Source: Qipengyuania nanhaisediminis
GTDB lineage: Bacteria; Pseudomonadota; Alphaproteobacteria; Sphingomonadales; Sphingomonadaceae
DNA: 64,000 nt
Direction: 5' to 3'
NCBI RefSeq assembly: GCF_900115585.1
Contig: NZ_FOWZ01000003.1
Coordinates: 372,001-436,000, forward strand
Shown: positions 8,227 to 16,435 of the stretch, piece by piece
Layout of the letters: the number at the start of each line of letters is the position of its first letter
Numbering within the stretch: the stretch's first letter is position 1
Notes under the pieces: generated by a model
Told to the model about the DNA's origin: nothing
The model's database searches: none
What the model saw: only the letters and a program-made list of their open reading frames with translations
Program-made: the position numbers and the translations under genes

Positions 8227-9599
8227 TCCGCCTCGCATACCTCGCCTTACCGCTGACTATCGCGCTTGCCGCCTGCCAGGTCAGCAGCGATCCCGATCTC
8301 GATCAGACCGGCGAGCGGCCCGAACTTCCCGAACAGAATGATGCTCTCGTGCCGGCGATGGAAATTCCGACGCCGGAAGGTTGGGGGGACGAACTGCCTA
8401 CCGTGCCCGAAGGGTATACCGTTTCCGCAATTGCGCAGGATCTGAGGATTCCGCGGCAGACCCTTGTTCTGCCCAATGGCGACATCTTGGTCGCCGAGGG
8501 GGCTGGGGGCAAGGCACCCAAATTGAGACCCAAGGATGTCATCGCGGGCTGGATCAAGAAGCGCGGCAAAAGCCCGGTCGAAGGTGGGGACCGGATAACG
8601 CTGCTGCGCGATGAAGACGGAGATGGGCAGACCGATCTCCAGACCACTTTTATCGAGGGTCTCGACGCTCCCTACGGCTTAGCTTTCGTCGATGGCACGC
8701 TCTACGTAGCCAATCAGGGTAATCTGGTAAGCTTCGAATATACCGAAGGAGCGACCAGTATCGCTGGCTCTGGTACCGAAGTCACAAAGCTTCCCGCCAA
8801 GATCAATCACCATTGGACGAAGGCGATGACCGCCAGCCCCGATGGCTCGAAGCTTTACGTCGGCATAGGCTCGAACAGCAATGTCGGTGAACGCGGCATG
8901 GATGTCGAAGAGGACCGTGCGGTCATATGGGAGATCGACCGAGAAACGGGCGCCAGTCGGATATTCGCTTCCGGCATCCGCAACCCGACCGCACTCGCCT
9001 TTGACCCGTGGAACGAGAAGCTTTGGGCGGTCGTCAACGAGCGTGACGAACTCGGACCGCAACTCGTGCCTGATTACCTGACTTCCGTACGCGACGGTGC
9101 CTTTTATGGCTGGCCTTACAGTTACTACGGTCAGAACGTCGATCCGAGGATCAAGCCGGCGAGGCCCGACCTGGTTAAGAAGGCCATTGTGCCCGACTAT
9201 GCGCTGGGCTCCCATGTTGCCGCACTTGGTGTCGATTTCACCACCGAAGGTGGCTTGGGTGGCCGGTTCGGCGAAGGTGCGTTTGTCGGGATGCACGGAA
9301 GTTGGAATCGTGCCGATCCCTCGGGCTACAAGGTCGTCTTCGTGCCCTTCCGCGGGGGCCGTCCGAGCGGCGAGCCCATCGACCTGCTCACAGGTTTTCT
9401 GAAAAACGGGCACGCGAGGGGGCGCCCCGTCGGCGTGACATACGATGCGGCCCGCGGCGTGCTCTATATAGCAGATGATGTGTCGAACACCGTTTGGCGG
9501 GTTGCTCCGCAAAACGCAGGGCCTCGGTCAGTACCGCGGGGGGTAGTCCAAGTGCCTATCGATACGCCGTCGACTTCCACTCAAACCGGCGCAGACTAG
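8223..9599 (+). CDS. Sorbosone dehydrogenase family lipoprotein (PQQ-type beta-propeller)
   Basis: This 458-residue protein has a lipoprotein signal with lipobox LAAC near residue 19, followed by a six-bladed beta-propeller of the soluble glucose/sorbosone dehydrogenase superfamily. Recognisable elements are GIRNPTALAFDP, NERDELG, GAFYGWPYSYYG and a late HGSWNR segment. These enzymes oxidise sugars or aldehydes with PQQ and donate electrons to cytochromes. Being membrane-anchored in the periplasm next to several cytochromes, it could feed the caa3 branch, which is inference. The chosen ATG overlaps the upstream stop by 4 bases and gives a clean signal peptide. Confidence 0.85.
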   Translation: MIRLAYLALPLTIALAACQVSSDPDLDQTGERPELPEQNDALVPAMEIPTPEGWGDELPTVPEGYTVSAIAQDLRIPRQTLVLPNGDILVAEGAGGKAPKLRPKDVIAGWIKKRGKSPVEGGDRITLLRDEDGDGQTDLQTTFIEGLDAPYGLAFVDGTLYVANQGNLVSFEYTEGATSIAGSGTEVTKLPAKINHHWTKAMTASPDGSKLYVGIGSNSNVGERGMDVEEDRAVIWEIDRETGASRIFASGIRNPTALAFDPWNEKLWAVVNERDELGPQLVPDYLTSVRDGAFYGWPYSYYGQNVDPRIKPARPDLVKKAIVPDYALGSHVAALGVDFTTEGGLGGRFGEGAFVGMHGSWNRADPSGYKVVFVPFRGGRPSGEPIDLLTGFLKNGHARGRPVGVTYDAARGVLYIADDVSNTVWRVAPQNAGPRSVPRGVVQVPIDTPSTSTQTGAD

Positions 9600-9605
9600 C
9601 TCGGC

Positions 9606-10709
9606 TTGGCCGTTTCGTACGACACCAATAAGCCGCTGGTGCTCGTCACCGGCGCGACTGGTAATTTGGGTCAGTCGATCTGCGCCGGGCTCGAAAGTGA
9701 CTACACCGTGGTCGGGCTCGACCGAGATCGGGCATCAGGTAAGCGCCAAGTAATCGAAATGGACATTACCTGCGAGAGCTCGATCCGCGAGGCGCTCGCG
9801 ACCATCCGCCGCGATTTCGGCTCGCGTATCGCAGCAATCCTTCACTTGATTGCCTATTACGACTTCAGTGGTGAGCCAGACCCTCTCTATGACGAGGTGA
9901 ACGTCAAAGGAACTCGCGATTTTCTTGGCGTTCTCGAAGATTTCGAGGTCGATCGTTTCATCTATACCAGCACCATGTTGGTCCATCGCCCTGTCGTGCC
10001 AGACGATAAAATTGATGAAGACACTCCAGTCGATCCACGTTGGGAATACCCTAGGTCCAAAGCCCGTGCGGAGGCCACGATCCGTTCCAATACGACGATG
10101 CCTTATGCTATTTTGCGCTTGGCCGGCGTGTATGATGAACAGACGTCGGTGCCGACGCTTTCAAATCAGATAGCGCGCATCTATTCTCGCGATCTACAAT
10201 CGCACCTCTATGCCGGGCTACTGGATGCGGGGCAGGCGATGCTCCACCGCGAAGACCTCATCGATGCCATACGCCGCACGATTGCACGCCGGGGTTACTT
10301 ACCTGAAGAGGTGACGATGCTTATCGGCGAGCCTGAGACCTTGGGCTACGATACGATCCAAGATATGTTGGGACGCTTGATCCATGGCGAAGATGTCTGG
10401 CAAACAATTAAGATCCCGCCTCCCCTCGCGAAGCTCGGGTCCAAGATCCAGAATTTGTCTGAAACTCTGATACCAGACGCCCTCGATGGAGGAGACAAGC
10501 CCTTCATCCAACCATACATGATCGACATGGCGGACGATCATTACGAGCTCGATATCTCGCTTGCGCGCACATTGCTTGGCTGGGAACCACAGCATCGTCT
10601 CGGCGAAGAACTTCCCGGAATAGTCAGGCATCTGCAGGCTGATCCCGACGCTTGGCATCGGATCAATGGCGTAGCTTTTTCGGGCAAAAACCGGGCCGAA
10701 GAGCGATAG
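9606..10709 (+). CDS. NAD-dependent epimerase/dehydratase (extended SDR)
   Basis: This 367-residue extended SDR has the Rossmann motif GATGNLGQ at about residues 16-23, an acidic NAD-selecting patch at GLDRD, the active-site Tyr and Lys in YPRSK, and a substrate-binding C-terminal half. It probably acts on a nucleotide sugar or similar substrate in the cytoplasm; the precise reaction cannot be read from sequence. The only start close to the conserved N-terminus is TTG 9606, six bases after the preceding gene, without an obvious Shine-Dalgarno. It probably belongs to the same transcript as the lipoprotein dehydrogenase. Confidence 0.8.
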   Translation: MAVSYDTNKPLVLVTGATGNLGQSICAGLESDYTVVGLDRDRASGKRQVIEMDITCESSIREALATIRRDFGSRIAAILHLIAYYDFSGEPDPLYDEVNVKGTRDFLGVLEDFEVDRFIYTSTMLVHRPVVPDDKIDEDTPVDPRWEYPRSKARAEATIRSNTTMPYAILRLAGVYDEQTSVPTLSNQIARIYSRDLQSHLYAGLLDAGQAMLHREDLIDAIRRTIARRGYLPEEVTMLIGEPETLGYDTIQDMLGRLIHGEDVWQTIKIPPPLAKLGSKIQNLSETLIPDALDGGDKPFIQPYMIDMADDHYELDISLARTLLGWEPQHRLGEELPGIVRHLQADPDAWHRINGVAFSGKNRAEER

Positions 10710-10713
10710 GGCC

Positions 10714-11448
10714 ATCGATTTAGGTACCGTCCTGCTGCTCGCATTGCTGCCGGCGCTCGGCAGTTTGATCGGGGTGGGCTTGGCCGAATGGCGCAAGCCA
10801 CCGCCGTGGCTAGTAGGCGGAGCTATGCATGCCGCTGCGGGACTCGCCGCTGCAGTGGCGGCCATCGAACTCGTGCCGAGAGCGATTGAGCGCGTCGAGA
10901 TTTGGTTGCTCGCAGTAGCGCTAATTTGCGGATCCTTCGCCTCTGTCGGCATTGCCAGATTGTCACGGGCAATCAGCACCAGGCTTCCGAGCAAGCGGAT
11001 GCGGGCGAGCACCATCGGAGCCTACGTGGCAATTGGAGTGGACTTGGTGACAGATGGACTGATGACCGGTAGCGGCGCGGCAGTCGCGGCGAGCCTAGGG
11101 TTGTTGCTGGCCCTGTCGCAGATAGTCGGCAACCTACCCGGCGGCTTTGCGATCGCCGCCAGTTTCAGGGCTGCGGCGGTGCCACGACGGCAGCGATTGG
11201 TAATGCTTTCAGCCTATCCGATGCTCCCGGTTGTCGGCGCTGCAGTGGGGTACCTTGCGCTTAGGGACGCGGGAAATTTTGCAACTGGGACCACGCTTGC
11301 GTTTCTCGCCGGCCTGCTCTTGACTGCAACGATCGAAGAAATCGTACCGGAGGCGGACAAGCCGGGTGCGCCTCGTCGAATCTCAAGCCCTGCATTTGCT
11401 GGCGGATTCGTGCTGCTTCTTTTGCTCTCGGCGTACCTCTCTTCCTGA
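10714..11448 (+). CDS. ZIP-like metal transporter family protein
   Basis: The gene encodes about 244 residues with around seven or eight hydrophobic helices in the ZIP arrangement, ending with an IEEIVPEAD segment that matches the ZIP helix-7 pattern. The usual metal-binding HNFPEG and HEIPEG motifs of helices 4 and 5 read DLVTDGLMTG and QIVGNLPGG, so key histidines are missing and transport may be altered. The first standard start is TTG 10744, but that would remove half of helix 1 (LGTVLLLALLPALG). ATC 10714, a few bases after AGGG, is a plausible non-canonical start. It lies directly after the epimerase gene. Confidence 0.65.
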   Translation: MDLGTVLLLALLPALGSLIGVGLAEWRKPPPWLVGGAMHAAAGLAAAVAAIELVPRAIERVEIWLLAVALICGSFASVGIARLSRAISTRLPSKRMRASTIGAYVAIGVDLVTDGLMTGSGAAVAASLGLLLALSQIVGNLPGGFAIAASFRAAAVPRRQRLVMLSAYPMLPVVGAAVGYLALRDAGNFATGTTLAFLAGLLLTATIEEIVPEADKPGAPRRISSPAFAGGFVLLLLLSAYLSS

Positions 11449-11581
11449 CGAAAGGTTTAATGTCCTCGTTTGAGGAGGTAACTACCGGCCTGTGTAAAGC
11501 TTCATTCCAATGTCCGGTTTGAGGTGCCAGCGGCGACCTTTTCTATGTCTCGATTTAGGGCGCGAAGCGGACGTCTCGCGC

Positions 11582-11604
11582 AACGTCCGCAATCGGGTCG
11601 TTAG
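11582..11604 (+). repeat. Dispersed intergenic repeat, copy 1
   Basis: The core GTCCGCAATCGGGTCGTTAG occupies 11585-11604 and is preceded by an AAGCGGACGT arm near 11565, which pairs with ACGTCCGC. Related pieces (AATGTCCGG near 11510) make the whole 11.5-11.7 kb interval look like a composite of such elements. No gene is supported in this interval. Confidence 0.7.
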
Positions 11605-11704
11605 TTGACGGTCCGCTCATAGCGGATCGCTACCTCGGTAAAGGCCCCACGAGATGCAGTGGAGAGCAGTCCCAGCCGTCACCTCCTGCGTCGAAGCCCA
11701 TTAG

Positions 11705-12070
11705 CTAGACTTGCAAATCGCAGACTTCTCGTGAGCCACCTAACGCTATGATTGCCTCGCTATCCAGTTCGACTCCATAAACCCACGCAAGCTCACAAAT
11801 GTCCCCCATTGCCCTTCGGGAATCATGCTCCGCGAAATTCACAGCAAGGCGTAAAGCATCATCGTAGCGTTGCTCGTTACCATACAAAACCATCAAGGTT
11901 TCGTAGCTAGCCGCGTTACCCAAAGACGCCGCTTCTCGCATTTCGAGCACTTCGACTTCAGAAACGTCTGGGCCGTCTAGTGCGACAGCCTTTTCTTCTT
12001 GCTTGGGTTCTTCGCTGCAGGCGAGAACAAATAATAGAGCTAGGGTGAGTAAGCTTCGTCCAATATTCAT
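11705..12070 (-). CDS. Hypothetical lipoprotein, 121 residues
   Basis: The N-terminus is a short positively charged segment, a hydrophobic stretch and a lipobox (LAC followed by SEE) near residue 18, so the mature protein should be lipidated. The mature part is acidic and alpha-helical, with EAASLGNAASYETLMVLY and a following helix that resemble a single Sel1/TPR-like hairpin. No family is recognised. It stands alone between repeat copies, which suggests accessory DNA. Base composition is lower in GC than in neighbouring core genes. Confidence 0.65.
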   Translation of the reverse strand: MNIGRSLLTLALLFVLACSEEPKQEEKAVALDGPDVSEVEVLEMREAASLGNAASYETLMVLYGNEQRYDDALRLAVNFAEHDSRRAMGDICELAWVYGVELDSEAIIALGGSREVCDLQV

Positions 12071-12096
12071 TTTTGCAATATAGACAACCGCGGATT

Positions 12097-12116
12097 GTCC
12101 GCAATCGGGTCGTTAG
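12097..12116 (+). repeat. Dispersed intergenic repeat, copy 2
   Basis: This is an identical 20-base copy of the core found at 11585-11604, on the same strand, about 510 bases away. It is followed by a GCGGAATTACCGC palindrome and by AAACGGAC further on. The surrounding interval of about 225 bases to the next gene shows nothing else that can be supported; an 89-codon frame here starts inside the repeat and has no family resemblance. Confidence 0.75.
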
Positions 12117-12295
12117 CGGAATTACCGCTTTTCGCGAAATTCAGCCCTAAACGGACTCTCAGCAACCGTCCCCGATCATCCAGGCTGCAACTCGGCTATG
12201 AATGGTTATTACGCGCGCTCCAGCCGCCCGACCGTTACCAACATGTGAAATCGGGCCCTGTGTCAGAGGTCATAAGCCTTGCAGAAAATTGTTGG

Positions 12296-12928
12296 TCAAG
12301 CAGCAGGCGTCACTTCCAGCCGATTGAATTCGGGCGCGTCGGATTTGGATTGGGATCCGGATGACGACTGATTCTCGATGTCGAAGAAATCTAAGGTGAC
12401 AGCGCGAATATCAGGACCGAAAACGCTTACCAAACCTCCGCCGAAAAGGCCGAGGGCACCGCAAAGCGCGGCGTAACCGATTGGATGCCTTACGGCGATG
12501 GGTTCCGGTTTCGGGCTCGTGTATCCGTCTTCGTGAGCATCGATCACATCGATGGCAGCGTTTTTGATATCGACACCAAGCTGCGCCCAGACGTCGTAAT
12601 CGAACACTGGTCGCGTGCCGAGCTGACCGCCGACGATGTTAGCGATGTCTGGATATCTCGAAACCAGCGCTTCCCTAACTTGTGTGTGAGCATCACGCCA
12701 ACGCCGCCCCCGATGGCGAATGACATGGGCAATCTCGCTCAGGAGACGGGAAAGCATCTTCTGAAGTTCGGCTTCGAAGGTAGTAAAACCCGATTTGATC
12801 ATCACCGAACTGCCGGTGAGCCCTTTCGAACTGAGGTCAGCCTTGGACCGATTGAACTCAGTGTTCCATTGGTGATCGAACTCGTCGAAGTGCCGAGTAA
12901 TGCGATCGCGGATTGTGAGCTTTGCCAT
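12296..12928 (-). CDS. Hypothetical protein with C-terminal hydrophobic segment
   Basis: This 210-residue protein of unknown family has a charged, probably helical N-terminal half (RITRHFDEFDHQW, then a long amphipathic stretch). A single hydrophobic glycine-rich segment follows near residues 160-180 (CGALGLFGGGLVSVFG), then an acidic serine-rich tail. The layout suggests a soluble or peripheral domain with one membrane anchor. ATG 12928 is chosen over an upstream in-frame ATG at 12976, which would add 16 residues. It is isolated among repeats, between an unknown lipoprotein and tRNA-Pro, consistent with an accessory gene. Confidence 0.55.
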   Translation of the reverse strand: MAKLTIRDRITRHFDEFDHQWNTEFNRSKADLSSKGLTGSSVMIKSGFTTFEAELQKMLSRLLSEIAHVIRHRGRRWRDAHTQVREALVSRYPDIANIVGGQLGTRPVFDYDVWAQLGVDIKNAAIDVIDAHEDGYTSPKPEPIAVRHPIGYAALCGALGLFGGGLVSVFGPDIRAVTLDFFDIENQSSSGSQSKSDAPEFNRLEVTPAA

Positions 12929-13039
12929 AATAGAAATGTGCTCTCGGACTTCGCGCACAGCAAGTTTGATTTCCAACTAGTCCGGGGACAACGGAGTATT
13001 GAACCGACAGCCGAACGGCAGCTTTTCCGCGCCTATCCA

Positions 13040-13085
13040 TCGAAAGCGGACGTTCCGCTTGCGGCCCATTCGAGACATCATTCGA
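13040..13085. repeat. Partial copy of the dispersed GCGGACGTT repeat
   Basis: The segment contains AAGCGGACGTTCCGCTT, a near-palindrome, followed by GCGGCCCATTCGAGACATCA. It resembles the arms of the repeat copies at 11.6, 12.1 and 40.6 kb. The remaining bases up to tRNA-Pro show no supportable gene. Confidence 0.5.
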
Positions 13086-13226
13086 GGTCAGGCGCGCCTA
13101 AAAGACGAGCAGGTGCGAGCGAGCGAGCTTGCGGTTTCATGGTAGGGGAATCTAAGCGCGTGCTTACTCGGTGATTACTCACCAATAAGTGAGATGGGCG
13201 ACGCTCGCTTAAGTGTTTGAAACCAC

Positions 13227-13303
13227 TGGTCGGGACGACTGGATTCGAACCAGCGACCCCTACACCCCCAGTATAGTGCGCTACCAGACTGCGCCACGTC
13301 CCG
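13227..13303 (-). tRNA. tRNA-Pro (anticodon GGG)
   Basis: The 77-base cloverleaf reads on the minus strand. The acceptor stem CGGGACG pairs with CGTCCCG, the D-arm is GCGCAGTCTGGTAGCGC, the anticodon loop CTGGGGG gives anticodon GGG, and the T-arm contains GGTTCGAATCC. The discriminator A and CCA are encoded. It is transcribed away from yajC and reads CCC and CCU codons. Confidence 0.95.
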
Positions 13304-13502
13304 ATACCAGTGGAGGCGGCCCTATAGGGGGGAGTTCTGTGCATGGCAAGCGTCAAGCTGCCGCAATTCATTGCCCTGCAATCCCGTTCCTGCTAGCTGC
13401 GCGCGCTATTGACGAGGGGGCTTTCGGCCGGAAGCTTGATTGCTCCGCAACCGGTCCCATCTCGCACGAACAACAGCATCAACGGATACAGGCTTTTCCT
13501 TC

Positions 13503-13829
13503 ATGATCGACCTTCTCGCCGCCGCCGGCTCCGCCGCAGCCCAGCCGCCGGTCTGGCTGCAGATTCTTCCGTGGGTCGCGATCTTCGCAATCTTCTGGTT
13601 CCTGATGATCCGCCCGCAGATGCGCCAGCAGAAAGCGCACCAGGAAAAGATCGCCGGTCTGAAGCGCGGTGACGAAGTGGTGACGGCAGGCGGTCTCGTG
13701 GGCAAGATCACCAAGGTCGAAGACCAGTTCGTCGAAGTCGAACTGTCCAAGGGCATGAAGGTCCGCGCCGTGCGCAACACCATTGGCGAAGTGCTCTCCG
13801 GCACCACCGCCAAGCCCGCCAACGACTGA
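13503..13829 (+). CDS. yajC: Preprotein translocase accessory subunit YajC
   Basis: This 108-residue protein has one N-terminal membrane helix (LQILPWVAIFAIFWFLMIRPQ, about residues 19-39) and the YajC signature RPQMRQQKAHQEKI, then KRGDEVVTAGGLVGKI. It joins SecD and SecF in the ancillary complex of the Sec translocon and the YidC insertase. The ATG at 13503 gives the normal family length; a longer frame exists but adds residues without similarity. It is the first gene of a yajC-secD-secF operon with short gaps. Confidence 0.95.
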   Translation: MIDLLAAAGSAAAQPPVWLQILPWVAIFAIFWFLMIRPQMRQQKAHQEKIAGLKRGDEVVTAGGLVGKITKVEDQFVEVELSKGMKVRAVRNTIGEVLSGTTAKPAND

Positions 13830-13853
13830 TCCGCCAAGAGGCACACAGCAGAC

Positions 13854-15446
13854 ATGCTCGATTTTCCAACCTGGAGGAAAGCGTTCCTGTGGGGCATCGC
13901 CGTCATCGGCATGCTCCTGTCGCTGCCTTCCCTGTTCTCGCTCGCCAATCTCGATTGGCCCGATCAGCTTCCCGACCCGGTCGTAAACCTCGGTCTCGAC
14001 CTTGCCGGCGGTAGCCACATCCTGCTCGAAGCCGAGCGGGACGAAGTGGCCGCCATGCGTCTGGAAGATCTGGAAGAAAGCGTGCGCAACGCCATGCGCC
14101 GCGCAGAGCCCCGCATCCGCATCGGCGACGTTTCGACCGCGGACGGCCAGCTCAGCTTCCTGCTCGACGATGTCGCCGACGTGGACCGCGCGCGGGCTGA
14201 AATCGAAGACATCATGAACGGCACCGGCCCGGTCCGCGAATGGGACCTGCAGGTCGTCGACGGGCAGCGCTTCGTGCTGACCCAGACCGCTGCCGGCCTC
14301 GACAATGCGGTCGACGGGGCGATGGAAGGTGCGCTGCGTACCGTTGGTATCCGTATCGACGGCCTCGGCACGCGTGAGCCGACGATCCTTCGCCAGGGCG
14401 ATACCCGTATCGTGGTGCAGGTGCCCGGTCTGCAGGATCCCGAACAGCTCAAGGAACTGCTCGGCAAGACTGCCAAGCTGGAATTCAAGCTGGTCGAACG
14501 CCAGGCCAGCGCCGAGGAAGTGGCGCGCGGTTTCGTGGCGGGCGGCGAAGTCTATCCCTATGCCGAGGGCGAGGGCTTCCCCAACGGGGTCGTCGTCCAG
14601 CGCATCGGCGGCATCGACGGCGAAACGCTCACCGGCGCTCAGCAGAATTTCGATGCGCAGACCAACGAACCGGTCGTATCGATCACTTTCAATCCCGACG
14701 GTGGTCGCCGCTTCGCGCGGATGACGACGCAAAACACGGGACGCCAGTTCGCCATCATCCTCGACGGGGAGGTAATTTCTGCTCCCGTCATGCGCGAGCC
14801 GATCCAGAACGGCCAGTCGCAGATTTCCGGCGGGTTCACCGTCGAAAGCGCGAACAACCTGGCGATCCAGTTGCGCTCCGGCGCGCTCCCGGTCGATCTC
14901 AGCGTGGTGGAAGAACGCACGGTCGGACCTGACCTCGGCGCTGACTCGATCAAGCAGGGCATGATCGCCATCGTGATCGGCACGCTCCTGGTCATGGGCC
15001 TGATGATCGTGACCTACGGTCGGTTCGGCATCTATGCGACGGTGGCGCTGGTCATCAACGTGCTCATGCTGCTCGGGATCATGGCGGCGCTCAACATGAC
15101 GCTGACCCTGCCGGGTATCGCGGGCTTCGTGCTGACTATCGGCGCGGCGGTGGACGCCAACGTGCTGATCAACGAACGCATTCGCGAGGAGCGAAAACGC
15201 GGGAGGCGCGTCATCACGGCGGTGGAGAACGGCTATAAGGAAGCCAGCCGCGCCATTTATGACGCGAACATCACCAACTTCATCGCAGGCGTCCTGCTGT
15301 TCAGCTTCGGCTCCGGACCGATCAAGGGCTTTGCCGTGGTCCTCGTCGTCGGCCTGTTCACCAGCGTCTTCACCGCCCTGCCGCTGACCCGCATGTGGGT
15401 CGCCGGATGGCTGCGCAAGGCGCGCCCATCCGACATCAATCTTTGA
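13854..15446 (+). CDS. secD: Protein translocase subunit SecD
   Basis: This 530-residue RND-type membrane protein uses the proton motive force to help complete protein export through SecYEG. One N-terminal helix precedes the D1 motif GLDLAGGSHI (about residues 45-54), a large periplasmic domain, and five C-terminal helices. The LPGIAGFVLTIGAAVDANVLINERIREE segment carries the conserved helix 4 residues. It starts 24 bases after yajC and ends 11 bases before secF, so the three genes are co-transcribed. Confidence 0.97.
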   Translation: MLDFPTWRKAFLWGIAVIGMLLSLPSLFSLANLDWPDQLPDPVVNLGLDLAGGSHILLEAERDEVAAMRLEDLEESVRNAMRRAEPRIRIGDVSTADGQLSFLLDDVADVDRARAEIEDIMNGTGPVREWDLQVVDGQRFVLTQTAAGLDNAVDGAMEGALRTVGIRIDGLGTREPTILRQGDTRIVVQVPGLQDPEQLKELLGKTAKLEFKLVERQASAEEVARGFVAGGEVYPYAEGEGFPNGVVVQRIGGIDGETLTGAQQNFDAQTNEPVVSITFNPDGGRRFARMTTQNTGRQFAIILDGEVISAPVMREPIQNGQSQISGGFTVESANNLAIQLRSGALPVDLSVVEERTVGPDLGADSIKQGMIAIVIGTLLVMGLMIVTYGRFGIYATVALVINVLMLLGIMAALNMTLTLPGIAGFVLTIGAAVDANVLINERIREERKRGRRVITAVENGYKEASRAIYDANITNFIAGVLLFSFGSGPIKGFAVVLVVGLFTSVFTALPLTRMWVAGWLRKARPSDINL

Positions 15447-15457
15447 GGAAACGGACG

Positions 15458-16435
15458 ATGAAACTTCTCAAGCTCGTCCCCGACGACACCAACATCAAGT
15501 TCCTCAAGTGGCGCGTGCCCTTCTTCGTGGTCAGCATCCTGCTGATCGCGGCGAGCTGGGCTCTCGTGGCGACCAAGGGCCTCAACTACGGCGTCGACTT
15601 CGCCGGCGGTCTCGAAGTGCGGGCGACCTTCACCGAACGCAGCGAGGCCCCTGTGGCGCAGCTGCGCGACGACGTGGAAGGGCTGGGCTACGGCTCGCCC
15701 GTCGTCCAGCGCTTCGGCGAGGACAACCAGGTTTCGATCCGCGTTCGCCTGCCCGACGAGGTCGCTGCCGATAAGGACGCTGCACAGGCCGCGGCCAATG
15801 CGGTGGTGGACGAATTGCAGGGCAATTACCCCGACTTCCGTCTCGACGGGAACGACAACGTGTCCGGCAAGGTGTCCGGTGAATTCCGCGAGGATGCCGT
15901 CTTTGCGCTGGTGGCCGCCATGCTGGCCGTGGCGCTCTACATCTGGATCCGCTTCGAATGGCAATTCGGGGTCGGCGCATTGTTCGCACTGTTCCACGAC
16001 GTCAGCCTGACCCTGGGGATGTTTGCGCTGTTCCAACTGGAGTTCAGCCTGCAGATCATCGCGGCTATCCTGGCCATCATCGGTTACTCCCTGAACGATA
16101 CGATCGTCGTCTACGACCGCATCCGCGAGAACCTGAAGAAGTACCGCAAGATGCCGGTGCCGGAGCTGCTCGACCTCTCGGTCAACGAAACCCTGGCGCG
16201 TACCGTCATGACCTCGCTGACGCTGCTGGTGGCGCTGCTGCCGCTGCTGTTGATCGGCCCGGCGAGTCTCTTCGGCCTCACCGCTGCAATCACACTCGGC
16301 CTCTTCGTGGGTACCTACAGCTCGGTCTACATGGCCTCGCCGCTGCTCATCTGGATGGGCGTCAATTCGGACAGCTTCGTCCCGGAAGAGACGGTTGCCG
16401 ACAAGCAGGAACGCGTCGCTCGGGGCGAGGTCTAA
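15458..16435 (+). CDS. secF: Protein translocase subunit SecF
   Basis: This 325-residue partner of SecD has six helices, a GVDFAGGLEVR motif after the first, and GYSLNDTIVVYDRIREN in the helix 4 region. It works with SecD in proton-driven export. ATG 15458 follows GAGGAAACGGACG, a good ribosome binding site; a longer frame overlapping secD is rejected. The gene ends in a 4-base overlap (CTAA) with the convergent glycosyltransferase gene, leaving no space for a dedicated terminator between them. Confidence 0.97.
   Translation: MKLLKLVPDDTNIKFLKWRVPFFVVSILLIAASWALVATKGLNYGVDFAGGLEVRATFTERSEAPVAQLRDDVEGLGYGSPVVQRFGEDNQVSIRVRLPDEVAADKDAAQAAANAVVDELQGNYPDFRLDGNDNVSGKVSGEFREDAVFALVAAMLAVALYIWIRFEWQFGVGALFALFHDVSLTLGMFALFQLEFSLQIIAAILAIIGYSLNDTIVVYDRIRENLKKYRKMPVPELLDLSVNETLARTVMTSLTLLVALLPLLLIGPASLFGLTAAITLGLFVGTYSSVYMASPLLIWMGVNSDSFVPEETVADKQERVARGEV

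Noticed and set aside
12095-12364. An 89-codon frame starting in repeat copy 2
   Set aside because: No ribosome binding site or family likeness; it begins inside a dispersed repeat and overlaps the antisense hypothetical gene.
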